Positions 10,184 through 19,479 of a stretch of 64,000 nt of DNA are shown here, piece after piece. The stretch comes from Pseudomonas moorei (GTDB lineage Bacteria > Pseudomonadota > Gammaproteobacteria > Pseudomonadales > Pseudomonadaceae), in contig NZ_VZPP01000002.1 of NCBI RefSeq assembly GCF_008801475.1, positions 124,001-188,000 on the forward strand. Reading direction: 5' to 3'. Under the pieces are notes generated by a model. That model was given only the letters and a program-made list of their open reading frames with translations, did not search any database and was not told the origin of the DNA. Positions within the stretch are counted from its first letter, which is position 1; every line of letters starts with the position of its first letter. Position numbers and translations under genes: made by a program.

Positions 10184-10696
10184 TTAGGCTTTTTCCCAGA
10201 CTTCGAAGCTGTACGCCGGTTTGTCGCCTTCGGCCGGGTTTGGCACATTCGACACCAGCTTCCACTGGCCCAAATCAAACTCCGGAAACCACGCATCCCC
10301 TTCCGGGCTCAACGCCACACGCGTCAGGTACAAGCGATCAGCTTGCGCCAACCCTTGCGCATACAACTGCGCGCCGCCAATCAGCATCAGCTCATCGACG
10401 CCTTGTTCCTTCGCCCATGCTTCTGCGCGAATCACCGCAGCCTCCAGCGACGGATAAACCTCCGCGCCTTCCAGCACCAGATCGGCCTGACGACTGACCA
10501 CGATGTTCAAGCGGCCCGGCAACGGACGACCGAGGGAATCCCAGGTCTTGCGCCCCATGATGATCGGCTTGCCCAGGGTGGTGGCCTTGAAGTATTTGAA
10601 GTCCCCTGGCAAGTGCCAGGGCATGCTGTTGTCGATGCCGATCACACGGTTTTCGCCGAGGGCTGCGATCAGGCTGAGGGGGAGTGATTTAGTCAT
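10184..10696 (-). CDS. folA: Dihydrofolate reductase
   Basis: A 170-residue DHFR that reduces dihydrofolate to tetrahydrofolate with NADPH; the trimethoprim target. Core motifs: SLIAALGENRVIG at the N-terminus, MPWHLPGDFKYFK with the catalytic Asp, IIMGRKTWDSLGRPLPGR, and LIGGAQLY. The start at 10696 begins MTKSLPLS and gives a normal length; an in-frame Met further upstream would add an unsupported extension. In this genome it is a close neighbour of thyA on the ancestral chromosome, which recycles the dihydrofolate made by ThyA. Confidence 0.96.
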   Translation of the reverse strand: MTKSLPLSLIAALGENRVIGIDNSMPWHLPGDFKYFKATTLGKPIIMGRKTWDSLGRPLPGRLNIVVSRQADLVLEGAEVYPSLEAAVIRAEAWAKEQGVDELMLIGGAQLYAQGLAQADRLYLTRVALSPEGDAWFPEFDLGQWKLVSNVPNPAEGDKPAYSFEVWEKA

Positions 10697-10796
10697 GCCG
10701 GCGAGGATACCAGAGGCTCGGCTTCTCGCAACGTAGCCCCCCGACAAGCGCCACAGCGGTTATGCTCACGACTCAATCCAAGCGACGGGATGCCGC

Positions 10797-12167
10797 GTGA
10801 CTGAACTGAACAACCTCTGGCTGACAGAAACCATCCGCCTGCGCGAAGAGCACGCCGGCCCTCTGGAGGATCTGGAAGCCAATCGCCTCGCCCGCAATGC
10901 CGGCGGTGATTTGCCGACACGCATTCAACGCCGCGCCCTGTGGCTGGCCGAGCGCGATGGCCTGAGCGACGCACTCAAACACTGGCTGCAAGGGGCGCGG
11001 CTGGCGCTGCTTGTATTGGCCGTGCTGGCCGTGGTCAGTGGTGCCGGCCTGGCGTTTGCCGCCCTGGGGGACGGCCAGATGCCGGTCAATGTGTTCTGGG
11101 CCTTGGGCAGTTTGCTCGGACTGAACCTGATCCTGCTGTTGAGCTGGGCATTGGGCCTGGTGTTTGCCGGCGAACATGGCGCCAGCCTCGGACGTTTGTG
11201 GCTGTGGCTCAGCGAAAAGCTCGCCCGCGACGCCAAAGCCGCACAACTGGCACCGGCCCTGATCCTGATGTTGCAACGACACAAACTCAATCGCTGGGCC
11301 ATCGGCATCCTGGTCAACAGCTTGTGGTTGCTGGCGATGCTCAGCGCGCTGGCGATTCTGCTGACGCTGCTGGCGACCCGGCGCTATGGCTTTGTCTGGG
11401 AGACCACCATTCTCAGCGCCGATACCTTCATCACCGTGACCCAGGCCCTCGGTGCGTTGCCGTCCTTGCTCGGGTTCAACGTGCCGACCGTGGAAATGAT
11501 CCGCGCCAGTGGCGATGCCGCACTGAACATCGAAAGCGCCCGCCAGGCCTGGGCCACCTGGCTGGTGGGCGTGCTACTGGTCTGCGGCGTTGTCCCGCGC
11601 TTGCTGCTCGCCGCTTTTTGTCTGTGGCGCTGGAAAACCGGCCAGGCGTCCTTGCACCTGGATTTGAATCTGCCCGGCTATGCGCAATTGCGCGAACGCT
11701 TGATGCCGACCAGCGAACGTTTGGGCATCAGCGACGCCGCGCCCGAGCAACTTCATCGGGTCGAAAGCGGTGTCAGCGACCAGCAAAGCGATGGCGCGCT
11801 GTTGGTGGCCATCGAACTGGACGACCAGCGTCCGTGGCCGCCGCCACTGCCGAAGAATGTGAGTAATGCCGGCGTCCTCGACAGTCGCGAATCGCGGCAC
11901 AAACTCCTCGAACAACTCAGCCGTTTCCCGCCTGCGCGCCTGGCCATCGCCTGCGATCCACGGCGCTCGCCGGATCGCGGCAGTCTTGCGCTGATCGCCG
12001 AATTGGCCCGCAGCGCCAGCGCCACCCGCGTCTGGTTGTTGCAAGCACCGCCCGGTGAGGCGCTGGACGCCGAGCGCCTTGGCGACTGGCACGTAGCGTT
12101 GCAACAACTGGAGCTGCCGTTTGCCGATTGCGCACCGCTCAATTGGCTGGAGACGGGTCATGACTAA
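10797..12167 (+). CDS. DUF2868 membrane protein
   Basis: A 456-residue protein with several hydrophobic segments (about residues 60-90, 95-125, 165-200 and 245-275) followed by a soluble C-terminal half. This matches the DUF2868 family, which is regularly paired with the GTPase encoded next to it. The start is GTG at 10797 (CCGCGTGACTGAACTG). The 3' end overlaps the next gene by a few bases, so the two are translationally coupled. Function unknown; membrane partner of a GTPase is the best reading. Confidence 0.82.
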   Translation: MTELNNLWLTETIRLREEHAGPLEDLEANRLARNAGGDLPTRIQRRALWLAERDGLSDALKHWLQGARLALLVLAVLAVVSGAGLAFAALGDGQMPVNVFWALGSLLGLNLILLLSWALGLVFAGEHGASLGRLWLWLSEKLARDAKAAQLAPALILMLQRHKLNRWAIGILVNSLWLLAMLSALAILLTLLATRRYGFVWETTILSADTFITVTQALGALPSLLGFNVPTVEMIRASGDAALNIESARQAWATWLVGVLLVCGVVPRLLLAAFCLWRWKTGQASLHLDLNLPGYAQLRERLMPTSERLGISDAAPEQLHRVESGVSDQQSDGALLVAIELDDQRPWPPPLPKNVSNAGVLDSRESRHKLLEQLSRFPPARLAIACDPRRSPDRGSLALIAELARSASATRVWLLQAPPGEALDAERLGDWHVALQQLELPFADCAPLNWLETGHD

Positions 12168-13524
12168 ACCGCTGAAGCTCGCCGTTGTCGGCCACACCAA
12201 TGTCGGCAAGACCTCGTTGCTGCGCACCCTGACCCGTGACGTCGGCTTTGGTGAAGTGTCCCATCGCCCCAGCACCACGCGACACGTCGAAGGCGCGCGC
12301 TTGTCGGTGGAGGGCGAGCCCTTGCTCGATCTCTACGACACCCCCGGCCTGGAAGACGCCATCGCCCTGCTCGATTACCTCGAACGCCTGGAGCGCCCCG
12401 GCGAACGCCTCGATGGCCCTGCCCGGCTGGCTCGCTTCCTCGAGGGCAGCGAAGCACGACAGCGTTTCGAACAGGAAGCCAAGGTGCTGCGGCAATTGCT
12501 GGCCTGCGACGCCGGCCTCTATGTGATCGATGCCCGCGAGCCGGTGCTGGCCAAGTACCGCGACGAACTGGAAGTGCTGGCCGGTTGTGGCAAACCGCTG
12601 CTGCCGGTGCTGAATTTTGTCAGCAGCGCCAACCACCGCGAACCGGCCTGGCGCGAAGCCCTGGCGCGCCTCGGCCTGCATGCGCTGGTGCGCTTCGACA
12701 GCGTCGCACCGCCCGAGGATGGCGAACGCCGACTCTATGAAAGCCTCGCGCTGTTGCTCGAACATGCCCGCCCGCAGCTGGAGCGTTTGATTGCCGATCA
12801 ACAGGCTCAGCGCCGGGCACGTCAGCAGAGTGCGGTGCGTTTGATCGCCGAGTTATTGATCGACTGCGCCGCCTGCCGGCGCAGCGTGGCCAGTGATGCC
12901 GAGCAGGAACAACAGGCCATCGGCGAATTGCGCAAGGCCGTGCGTCAACGGGAACAGCGCTGCGTCGAAGCCTTGCTCAAGCTCTACGCTTTCCGCCCGC
13001 AGGATGCGGCGGCCAGTGATCTGCCGCTGCTCGATGGTCGTTGGGGCGATGACCTGTTCAACCCCGAGACCCTCAAGCAACTGGGCGTGCGGGTTGGTGG
13101 TGGAATTGCGGCCGGTGCGGCCGCCGGGGCCGGCGTCGACTTGCTGGTCGGCGGCCTGACCCTTGGCGCAGCGGCACTGGCCGGGGCCATCGCGGGTGGC
13201 GCCCTGCAAACCGCGCGCAGTTACGGCAGCCGGTTGCTCGGCAAGATCAAAGGCCAGCGCGAACTGACGGTCGATGACAGCGTGCTGCGGTTATTGGCAC
13301 TACGCCAACGACAGCTGCTGCAAGCGCTGGACGCGCGAGGGCACGCGGCGATGGACAGCATTCAAGTGGCCACGCCCCAGGACAAGACCTGGCGCGAAGG
13401 CAAACTGCCGGAAGCCTTGAACAAGGCGCGGGCGTATCCGCAGTGGTCGTCGCTCAATCCCCATGCGAAGTTGAATCAGGCGGAGCGGCAGGAGCAGATC
13501 GAAGTCTTGGCGCAGCAGCTCTAG
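12160..13524 (+). CDS. GTPase with DUF3482 domain
   Basis: A 454-residue protein with an N-terminal TRAFAC-type GTPase domain and a DUF3482 C-terminal region. G1 is VVGHTNVGKTSLLRTLTRD, G3 is DTPGLED, and the long C-terminal part has a glycine/alanine-rich hydrophobic hairpin (residues about 310-355) that could insert into a membrane. The ATG at 12160 lies inside the end of the DUF2868 gene and gives the G1 motif the usual N-terminal position. The pair probably forms one membrane-associated system of unknown role. Confidence 0.85.
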   Translation: MTKPLKLAVVGHTNVGKTSLLRTLTRDVGFGEVSHRPSTTRHVEGARLSVEGEPLLDLYDTPGLEDAIALLDYLERLERPGERLDGPARLARFLEGSEARQRFEQEAKVLRQLLACDAGLYVIDAREPVLAKYRDELEVLAGCGKPLLPVLNFVSSANHREPAWREALARLGLHALVRFDSVAPPEDGERRLYESLALLLEHARPQLERLIADQQAQRRARQQSAVRLIAELLIDCAACRRSVASDAEQEQQAIGELRKAVRQREQRCVEALLKLYAFRPQDAAASDLPLLDGRWGDDLFNPETLKQLGVRVGGGIAAGAAAGAGVDLLVGGLTLGAAALAGAIAGGALQTARSYGSRLLGKIKGQRELTVDDSVLRLLALRQRQLLQALDARGHAAMDSIQVATPQDKTWREGKLPEALNKARAYPQWSSLNPHAKLNQAERQEQIEVLAQQL

Positions 13525-13571
13525 TGGCCTGACCGGCCTGCTCGCGATGGCCGCGACTCGGTGCCAGCGGT

Positions 13572-14129
13572 TTACGCCGCCAACAGCCGCAATGCCTTAT
13601 CCTTCAATACCGCCAGATCAATGACCGGCACATGCATCTCTTTGGCCTGTTCATCCCATTGGCGCATGCGCAAACTGACCGCGCACAACGGGTCTTTTTC
13701 GAACGCCTCAGCCTCGGTCTGCGTCATCACCCCGCCCTGATATTCCAGGGTCCGGCGACTGGCTTCACTCAAGCGTTCGTAGTACCCCGGCTCCCGGAGC
13801 GTCAGATAACGCTTGGCCTGAACGTGATACTCCACCAAGCGCGCCATGCGTTCGCTGAAGCCGACGCGGCGCAGGTAATCGGCGCCCAACCGCTCATGAC
13901 TGACCACGCCGAAACCGCCCATGTTCTCCGCGCCTTCGCTGCAGATATGCCCGATATCGTGGAAAAATGCCGCCAACACCACTTCATCGTCGAAGCCTTC
14001 AGCCATGGCCAGTTCGGCGGCCTGGGACATGTGCTCGATCTGCGACACCGGCTCGCCGATGTAATCGCTGTCGCCAAAACGCTCGTACAACCCGAACACT
14101 TCGGCGATGACTTGCTCATGACGCGCCAT
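13572..14129 (-). CDS. HD-domain oxygenase-like protein of phosphonate catabolism
   Basis: A 185-residue HD-domain protein of the phosphonate-associated HDIG group (related to PhnZ, a mixed-valent diiron oxygenase that cleaves the C-P bond of hydroxylated aminoethylphosphonate). The metal ligands are visible as ...HMSQAAELA, AAFFHDIGH, and later SHERLGADYL and EYHVQAKRYL. The last gene of the 2-aminoethylphosphonate cluster; its ATG overlaps the stop of the upstream FAD oxidoreductase (TGATG). Diiron oxygenase activity is inferred from the family, not shown here. Confidence 0.78.
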   Translation of the reverse strand: MARHEQVIAEVFGLYERFGDSDYIGEPVSQIEHMSQAAELAMAEGFDDEVVLAAFFHDIGHICSEGAENMGGFGVVSHERLGADYLRRVGFSERMARLVEYHVQAKRYLTLREPGYYERLSEASRRTLEYQGGVMTQTEAEAFEKDPLCAVSLRMRQWDEQAKEMHVPVIDLAVLKDKALRLLAA

Positions 14130-15262
14130 CAGATTTCTCCCAAAACAGTAGCCACATTGCGCTCGGCCATCGCCGGCCCGACGCTCATGCCGACGCCGGT
14201 GTGCATCAACGCCACACTCAGACCTTCAGCCGGACGCAGGAACGAAAACGGCCCCGGCCCCCGTGAACCATAGACACCCTGCCAGCGCTCAACCACTTGC
14301 ACCTTGCAGCCCAGCGTCTGCTCAGCCAGCTCGATCATCCAGTCGTCGACCTGCTCGGCATTGAAGGGCGATGGATCGCGGCCGTAATGGTGGGAGTCAC
14401 CGATGATCAGTTCGCCATAGGGCGTCGGACTGATCAGCAGGTGAATGCCGTTTTCGTGCAGATGCGGCGCGTGCCGCAGAATTTCAGCCTGCACCGCCGC
14501 CGCTTCCGGCAGGTCGGCGAAGGCGCCGTAATGCACGCAACTCAAACCGGTGAGCAAGGCGTGTTGCAGGTTCAGGTTGATCTGCGGTCGGGCGCGAAGC
14601 ATTTGCAGGCGGCAGATTTGCGGATCGAGTTCGGCGATCTGCTCGGCCAGCAAGGTCTGATAATCGTGGCCGGAACAGACAATGATCTGCCCGGCGCTGA
14701 AACTGCCGGCCGTGCTGTGCAAGCGGCCCGGTTCGATATCGCGCACCAGCGTGGAAAAGTGGAATTCGACGCCCAGGTCGCGGCGCAGGAAATCGATCAG
14801 CGCCGGAATCGCTTCGCGCGAATACAGCTGCTGGTCGTCCATGCCGTGCAAAGCGGCGCGATGATGGCGAAATTGGCCGTCGTACAAATCGCGCAATGCA
14901 GCGCCGCGCAGCAAGTCGACGCGGTAATTGTGTTCAACGGCGCGACCCTCGCAGAAGGCTTCAAGCAACTGTTCTTCGGCCTCGGTGCGGGCGAACAGGT
15001 ACGAGCCATTGCGCTTGAGTTGCACGCCAGCGAGTTGCGCCCAGTCGCCCCAGATGCCGCGACTGGCGCGGGCCAGCTCCAGCATCGGACCCGGCGGCTG
15101 GCCGGTGACCAACGCCTGGCCGAAGTTGCGCACCGAAGCACCGACGGGCGTTTCGCTGCGTTCGAAAACCGTGACCTTGAGACCGCGCTTGGCCGCGGCA
15201 TAAGCGTGGGACAAACCCAGGATGCCAGCGCCGACGATCAGCATGTCGTTGTGTTGTGTCAT
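14129..15262 (-). CDS. FAD-dependent oxidoreductase of the phosphonate cluster (TIGR03364-like)
   Basis: A 377-residue DAO-type flavoprotein. The N-terminal dinucleotide fold is MLIVGAGILGLSHAYAAAKRG, followed by VFERSETPVG, and a late GVYGSRGPGPF stretch with a GVGMSVGPAMAE end. This group recurs in phosphonate operons and has been linked to oxidation of N-methylated aminoethylphosphonate, which I recall but cannot check. The start at 15262 (MTQHNDMLIV) puts the FAD motif at the N-terminus; upstream in-frame codons run into a REP element. Overlaps the HD gene by one base. Confidence 0.82.
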   Translation of the reverse strand: MTQHNDMLIVGAGILGLSHAYAAAKRGLKVTVFERSETPVGASVRNFGQALVTGQPPGPMLELARASRGIWGDWAQLAGVQLKRNGSYLFARTEAEEQLLEAFCEGRAVEHNYRVDLLRGAALRDLYDGQFRHHRAALHGMDDQQLYSREAIPALIDFLRRDLGVEFHFSTLVRDIEPGRLHSTAGSFSAGQIIVCSGHDYQTLLAEQIAELDPQICRLQMLRARPQINLNLQHALLTGLSCVHYGAFADLPEAAAVQAEILRHAPHLHENGIHLLISPTPYGELIIGDSHHYGRDPSPFNAEQVDDWMIELAEQTLGCKVQVVERWQGVYGSRGPGPFSFLRPAEGLSVALMHTGVGMSVGPAMAERNVATVLGEI

Positions 15263-15290
15263 TAAGAGATGCCTTAAATTCGAGACCGCT

Positions 15291-15354
15291 TTCGCGAGCA
15301 GGCTCGCTCCCACAGGAGAGCGCATTCCAATGTGGGAGCGAGCCTGCTCGCGAA
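15291..15354. repeat. REP pair upstream of the FAD oxidoreductase
   Basis: Short inverted pair with arms TTCGCGAGCAGGCTCGCTCC and complement, only about 15 bp apart. It separates the binding-protein gene from the FAD gene within the phosphonate cluster and may attenuate readthrough. Confidence 0.9.
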
Positions 15355-15377
15355 GAGGCCCTGTCAGCCGATGAAAA

Positions 15378-16403
15378 TTACTTGGCTACAACTTTCTCGG
15401 ACTTGCCGTCATAGCGCTTGCGCCATTCGGTCAGGATCTCGTCGCGGTTCTTCGAAGCCCAGGCAAAGTCGTTCTTGATCAGGCGCTGCTCGTAATCCGC
15501 TGGCAGTTCAGTCTGCGGCTTGGCGATGCCAGGTTGTGCGAGGACGGCGAAGTTCTCTTTGTAGAGTTCCATGGCCTCTGGGCTAGCCGAGAAGTCCGCG
15601 AGTTTCTTCGCCGCGTCTTCGTGTGGCGTGCCCTTGATCACGGCGGTGGCTTCGATTTCCCAGCCCAGGCCTTCCTTCGGCAGGATGATGTCCAGCGGCG
15701 CGCCCTGGCGCTTGAGCTGTACGGCCGGGTATTCAAAGGAAATACCGATCGGGAATTCACCGGCTGCCGCCAGTTTGCAAGGCTTGGAACCGGAGTGGAC
15801 GTACTGACCGATGTTCTGGTGCAGGGCGTCCATGTAAGCCCAGCCCTGCTTCTCGCCGAAGGTCTGCAGCCAGGCGCTGACGTCGAGGAAACCAGTGCCG
15901 GACGAAGCCGGGTTCGGCATGACGATCTTGCCTTTGTACTCAGGCTTGGTCAGGTCCTGCCAGCTTACTGGCTTGCTCAGGCCCTGCTTCTCGGCTTCGA
16001 CGGTGTTGAAGCAAATGGTCGCGGCCCAGACGTCCATGCCGACCCAGGCTGGCGGGTTGGCGGCGTCGCGGTAGTTGCCGCCGATCTTGCCCAGATCCTT
16101 TGGCGCGTAGCTTTGCAACATGCCTTGCTGGTCGAGGATCGCCAGGCTCGAAGCAGCCAGCCCCCAGACCGCGTCAGCTTGTGGGCGGGCTTTTTCGGCC
16201 AGCAGTTTGGCGGTGATGATGCCGGTGGAATCACGCACCCACTTGATTTCAACGTCCGGGTTGGTCTTTTCGAACGCGGCCTTGTAGGCCGTCAGCTGTT
16301 CGGCTTCGAGGGCGGTGTACACCGTCAACTCGGTTTTCGCCGCATAGGCGTTCAGGCTGAAAGCGGTGAGGACAGCAGCGGCCAGGGCCATAGGCTTGAA
16401 CAT
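15378..16403 (-). CDS. 2-aminoethylphosphonate ABC transporter, substrate-binding protein
   Basis: A 341-residue periplasmic binding protein of the PhnS2-like family. The signal peptide is MFKPMALAAAVLTAFSLNAYA. The mature part starts KTELTVYTALEAEQLTAYK, typical of iron/AEP-type class II binding proteins. Neighbouring permease and ATPase genes upstream complete the importer. The ATG at 16403 gives the signal peptide; a much longer in-frame reading upstream overlaps the permease gene in another frame and is not credible. Substrate is inferred from context with the two phosphonate enzymes downstream. Confidence 0.87.
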   Translation of the reverse strand: MFKPMALAAAVLTAFSLNAYAAKTELTVYTALEAEQLTAYKAAFEKTNPDVEIKWVRDSTGIITAKLLAEKARPQADAVWGLAASSLAILDQQGMLQSYAPKDLGKIGGNYRDAANPPAWVGMDVWAATICFNTVEAEKQGLSKPVSWQDLTKPEYKGKIVMPNPASSGTGFLDVSAWLQTFGEKQGWAYMDALHQNIGQYVHSGSKPCKLAAAGEFPIGISFEYPAVQLKRQGAPLDIILPKEGLGWEIEATAVIKGTPHEDAAKKLADFSASPEAMELYKENFAVLAQPGIAKPQTELPADYEQRLIKNDFAWASKNRDEILTEWRKRYDGKSEKVVAK

Positions 16404-16456
16404 GATCTTTTCCTGTTGTTGAGTTGAGTGGGTGCTTTCGGTTTGAGGAGAAGGAT

Positions 16457-18181
16457 TCAGTGACCAGGCGCGGTCTGCCGCCAGGCCTGGGAGCGGCGCA
16501 GCAAGCCGCGCGAAGCCCAGGCCAGCAGCAGGGACACGCCCGCCGAAGTGAACAGAATCAGGGTCGACATCGCCGCCGCGCCGCCGACATTGCCGGCGTC
16601 GTCCATGTTCAGCACCGCCACCGCCGCGAGGATGGTGTCGGGGCTGTAGAGGAAGATCGCCGCCGATACGGTGGTCATCGCCGAGACGAACAGGTAGCGC
16701 ACGATGTCCAGCAGCGCCGGCAGGCAGATCGGCACGGTGACGCGCAGGTAGTGCCGGTACAGCGGCGCCTTGAGCGACAGCGCGGCGGCTTCGAACTCGG
16801 CGTCGAGTTGGCGCAACGCGGTGGTGGCGGTCATTTGCGCGGTGGTCAGGTAGTGCGCGATGGTGCACACGATCAGCAGGGTCATGGTCCCGTAGAGCAC
16901 ATGCAGCGGATTGCCGGTGAGGTTGAAGAAAAAGACGTAGCCCAATCCCAGCACCAGGCCAGGCACCGCCATCGGCACGAAACTGAGCATGCGCAGGGTC
17001 AGGTTCAGGCCGCGCTGACCCTTGGTTTTTTCCATCAGGTAGGCGCCGGTGAAGATCAGCAGACTGCCGATCAACGCTGTGCCCAGGGCCATCTTCAGGC
17101 TGTTGCCGTAGGCCAGCCAGCCACCGCCGGCGGTTTCGTTGAACTGGTAGTGATTGAGCGACAGCGACAGGTTGTACGGCCAGAACTTCACCAGCGAGGA
17201 GAACACCGCCATGCCGAACACCAGCAACAGCGCGGCGCTGATCAGCAGGACGATGGCCAGGTAGCAACCGTCGCGCCGCTTCGATGGCGCCGGCTTGAAC
17301 ACCTGGGCCCGCCCGCTCATGGCGTCGCCGTGACGACGGCGCAACCAGGCATCGACACCGAAGCTGAACAGCGCCGGCAGCAGCAACACCATGCCGATCA
17401 AGGCGCCGCGTCCGAACTGTTGCTGGCCGACGACGGCCTTGTAGGCTTCCAGCGCCAGCACTTGATAGTCGCCACCGACCACCACGGGCACACCGAAGTC
17501 GGTGATGGTCAGGGTGAACACCAGGCAGAACGCGGCGAACACCGCCTGACGCGTCGCCGGCCAGGTGATGCTGCGAAAGGCTTTCGCCGGACTGGCGCCC
17601 ATGCTGGAGGCGGCATCGAACAGTCGCGCATCCGCCAGGGACAAGGCCGACAGCAGAATCATCAGGGCGTGTGGGAAGGTGTAGATCACCTCACCGAGCA
17701 CGATGCCCCAGAAGCCATAGATGTTGTCCGAGAGCAGGCCACGCAACAGGCCCTGGTTGCCGAACAGGTAAACCAGCGCGATCCCCGGCAGCATCGATGG
17801 CGCCATCAAGGGCAGCAGGGAAATGCCGCGCCAGATGCCTTTGGCCGGGATCAAGGTGCGCTGCAAGGCGTAGGCAAACAGGTAGGCCAGCGGTACGACG
17901 ATGGCCGCGACGCTGAGGGAAACTTTCAGGCTATTGCCCAGCAACCAGTGGAAATTGTCGCTGGTCACCAGTTCCCTGGCGGCGATCCAGCCACCGCCCT
18001 GCCCGGCTTCAGAACTGAACCCGCGCCAGAAAATCGCCAGCAACGGCATCAACACCGCGACGCCCAGCAACACCAGCAGAAGGACTTTGCCGCCGACCAC
18101 GAACAACCGATCGCCGATCTCGGCACGGGAGGTCTGCCGCACCTGCTTGTGTGGCAGCGGCAGCGCGATATTGGCGCTCAT
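16457..18181 (-). CDS. 2-aminoethylphosphonate ABC transporter, fused permease
   Basis: A 574-residue inner-membrane permease made of two tandem MetI-type halves, each about 280 residues, with EAA loops visible as DAASSMGASPAKAFRSITWP in the first half and EAAALSLKAPLYRHYLRVTV in the second. About 12 membrane helices. The ATG at 18181 shares its last base with the stop of the ATP-binding gene, so the two are coupled. Fused permeases of this length are typical for the PhnU2-type AEP importer. Confidence 0.87.
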   Translation of the reverse strand: MSANIALPLPHKQVRQTSRAEIGDRLFVVGGKVLLLVLLGVAVLMPLLAIFWRGFSSEAGQGGGWIAARELVTSDNFHWLLGNSLKVSLSVAAIVVPLAYLFAYALQRTLIPAKGIWRGISLLPLMAPSMLPGIALVYLFGNQGLLRGLLSDNIYGFWGIVLGEVIYTFPHALMILLSALSLADARLFDAASSMGASPAKAFRSITWPATRQAVFAAFCLVFTLTITDFGVPVVVGGDYQVLALEAYKAVVGQQQFGRGALIGMVLLLPALFSFGVDAWLRRRHGDAMSGRAQVFKPAPSKRRDGCYLAIVLLISAALLLVFGMAVFSSLVKFWPYNLSLSLNHYQFNETAGGGWLAYGNSLKMALGTALIGSLLIFTGAYLMEKTKGQRGLNLTLRMLSFVPMAVPGLVLGLGYVFFFNLTGNPLHVLYGTMTLLIVCTIAHYLTTAQMTATTALRQLDAEFEAAALSLKAPLYRHYLRVTVPICLPALLDIVRYLFVSAMTTVSAAIFLYSPDTILAAVAVLNMDDAGNVGGAAAMSTLILFTSAGVSLLLAWASRGLLRRSQAWRQTAPGH

Positions 18182-19257
18182 CAGGCAAACACCTGCAGGC
18201 TGCGCGGCGGCAAGGCGACCATGATTTGCTGCGAACCCAGACGCGGCATGGCTTCCGGCGCCAGTTCGGCCAGCAGCGCGTGCCCCGGCAACTGATCGAG
18301 TTCAAAGCTCATGCGGCAGCGATTACCGAGGAAGGTGATTTCGCGAACCTTGGCCGGGAACAGGTTTTCTTCATGCACCGGCGGGTTGACGTTGATCGCT
18401 TCAGGGCGACAGAACAGCCGCCCCGAAGCGCTTTTGGCACTGCCGTCGGCCAGGCGCATGTTCATGCCACCGACCTGGGCGTGACTGTCGCTGCTGCGAT
18501 GGAATGGCAACCAGTTACCCTGACCGACGAACTCCGCCACGAATGGCGTGGCCGGGCGGTTGTAGATTTCCTGTGGCGTGGCGTATTGCTCGACCTTGCC
18601 ATTGTTCATCACGGCAATGCGGTCGGCCATCAGCATGGCCTCGTCCTGATTGTGGGTGACCATCAGGGTGGTGATGCCGAGATTGCGTTGCAGCTGGCGC
18701 AGCTCCGTGCACAGATGCTCGCGGACCCGAGCGTCCAGTGCCGACATCGGCTCATCCAGCAGCAATAGCGAAGGCGCCGGAGCCAGGGCACGAGCCAGGG
18801 CAACCCGTTGCTGCTGACCACCGGACAACTGGCCTGGGTACTTTTTCTCACTGCCAGTCAGGCCGACCAGTTCCAGCATCTGACCGACCCGGCGGCGCAT
18901 TTCATCGCGACCACTGCCGGCGAGGCCGTAGGCAATGTTCGCTTCGACTGTCAGGTTGGGAAACAGCGCGTAGGACTGAAACAGAATGCCGTAGTCACGG
19001 GCCTGGGGTGCCAGGTGGGAAACGTCGCGGTCACCGAGGTACAACTCGCCGCTGTCCTGCTTTTCCAGCCCGGCGATGCAGCGCAGCAAGGTGGTTTTGC
19101 CACAGCCCGACGGGCCGAGCAGACACACCAGCTCACCGGCCGCCACGTCGAGGGAAACGTTATCCAGCGCAGTGAAAGCGCCAAAGCGTTTCTGGACGCC
19201 ACGCACTTTCATGGGTGCGCCCGGGTTGGTCAGGGCAGTTGCGATCGGGTTGTTCAT
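18181..19257 (-). CDS. 2-aminoethylphosphonate ABC transporter, ATP-binding protein
   Basis: A 358-residue ABC ATPase of the PotA/FbpC-like class. Walker A is GPSGCGKTTLLRCIAG, the signature is LSGGQQQRVALARAL, Walker B is LLLLDEPMSALD, and the switch His is in MVTHNQDEAM. The C-terminal ~100 residues are a TOBE-like regulatory extension (SGRLFCRPEAINV). First gene of the transport operon, reading leftwards toward the permease, binding protein, FAD enzyme and HD oxygenase. Confidence 0.9.
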   Translation of the reverse strand: MNNPIATALTNPGAPMKVRGVQKRFGAFTALDNVSLDVAAGELVCLLGPSGCGKTTLLRCIAGLEKQDSGELYLGDRDVSHLAPQARDYGILFQSYALFPNLTVEANIAYGLAGSGRDEMRRRVGQMLELVGLTGSEKKYPGQLSGGQQQRVALARALAPAPSLLLLDEPMSALDARVREHLCTELRQLQRNLGITTLMVTHNQDEAMLMADRIAVMNNGKVEQYATPQEIYNRPATPFVAEFVGQGNWLPFHRSSDSHAQVGGMNMRLADGSAKSASGRLFCRPEAINVNPPVHEENLFPAKVREITFLGNRCRMSFELDQLPGHALLAELAPEAMPRLGSQQIMVALPPRSLQVFA

Positions 19258-19390
19258 GGACGGACCTCATCTAGCAGATGAGAGCCATCCTAGAGTTGTA
19301 ATGAGTCCGTCATGTGGCAGTAGGGCAAAAACTGCCGATAGTGGTATTCGAGGATTTTGGTTCAAGTCTTGCGTTGTGCCATCGGCCGCC

Positions 19391-19454
19391 ATCGCGAGCA
19401 AGCTCGCTCCCACAGGGGATTGCGGTCAACTGTGGGAGCGGGCTTGCCGGCGAT
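19391..19454. repeat. REP pair between ABC transporter and LysR genes
   Basis: Inverted pair ATCGCGAGCAAGCTCGCTCC / GGAGCGGGCTTGCCGGCGAT with a ~20-bp spacer and imperfect arms. Shorter and more diverged than the REPINs elsewhere in the core. Confidence 0.82.
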
Positions 19455-19479
19455 GAGGCCGGGACAAGCAATAGAGATT

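Noticed and set aside
15378..17267. A 629-residue reading that extends the AEP-binding protein far upstream
   Set aside because: The extra N-terminal part is the permease gene read in a wrong frame; the real start with a signal peptide is at 16403.
16424..18295. 623-codon open frame opposite the permease
   Set aside because: Its translation is rich in Arg, Gln, His and Gly with no domain; it is the typical antisense shadow of a high-GC gene, as are similar long frames opposite ilvD, ptsP and ilvA.
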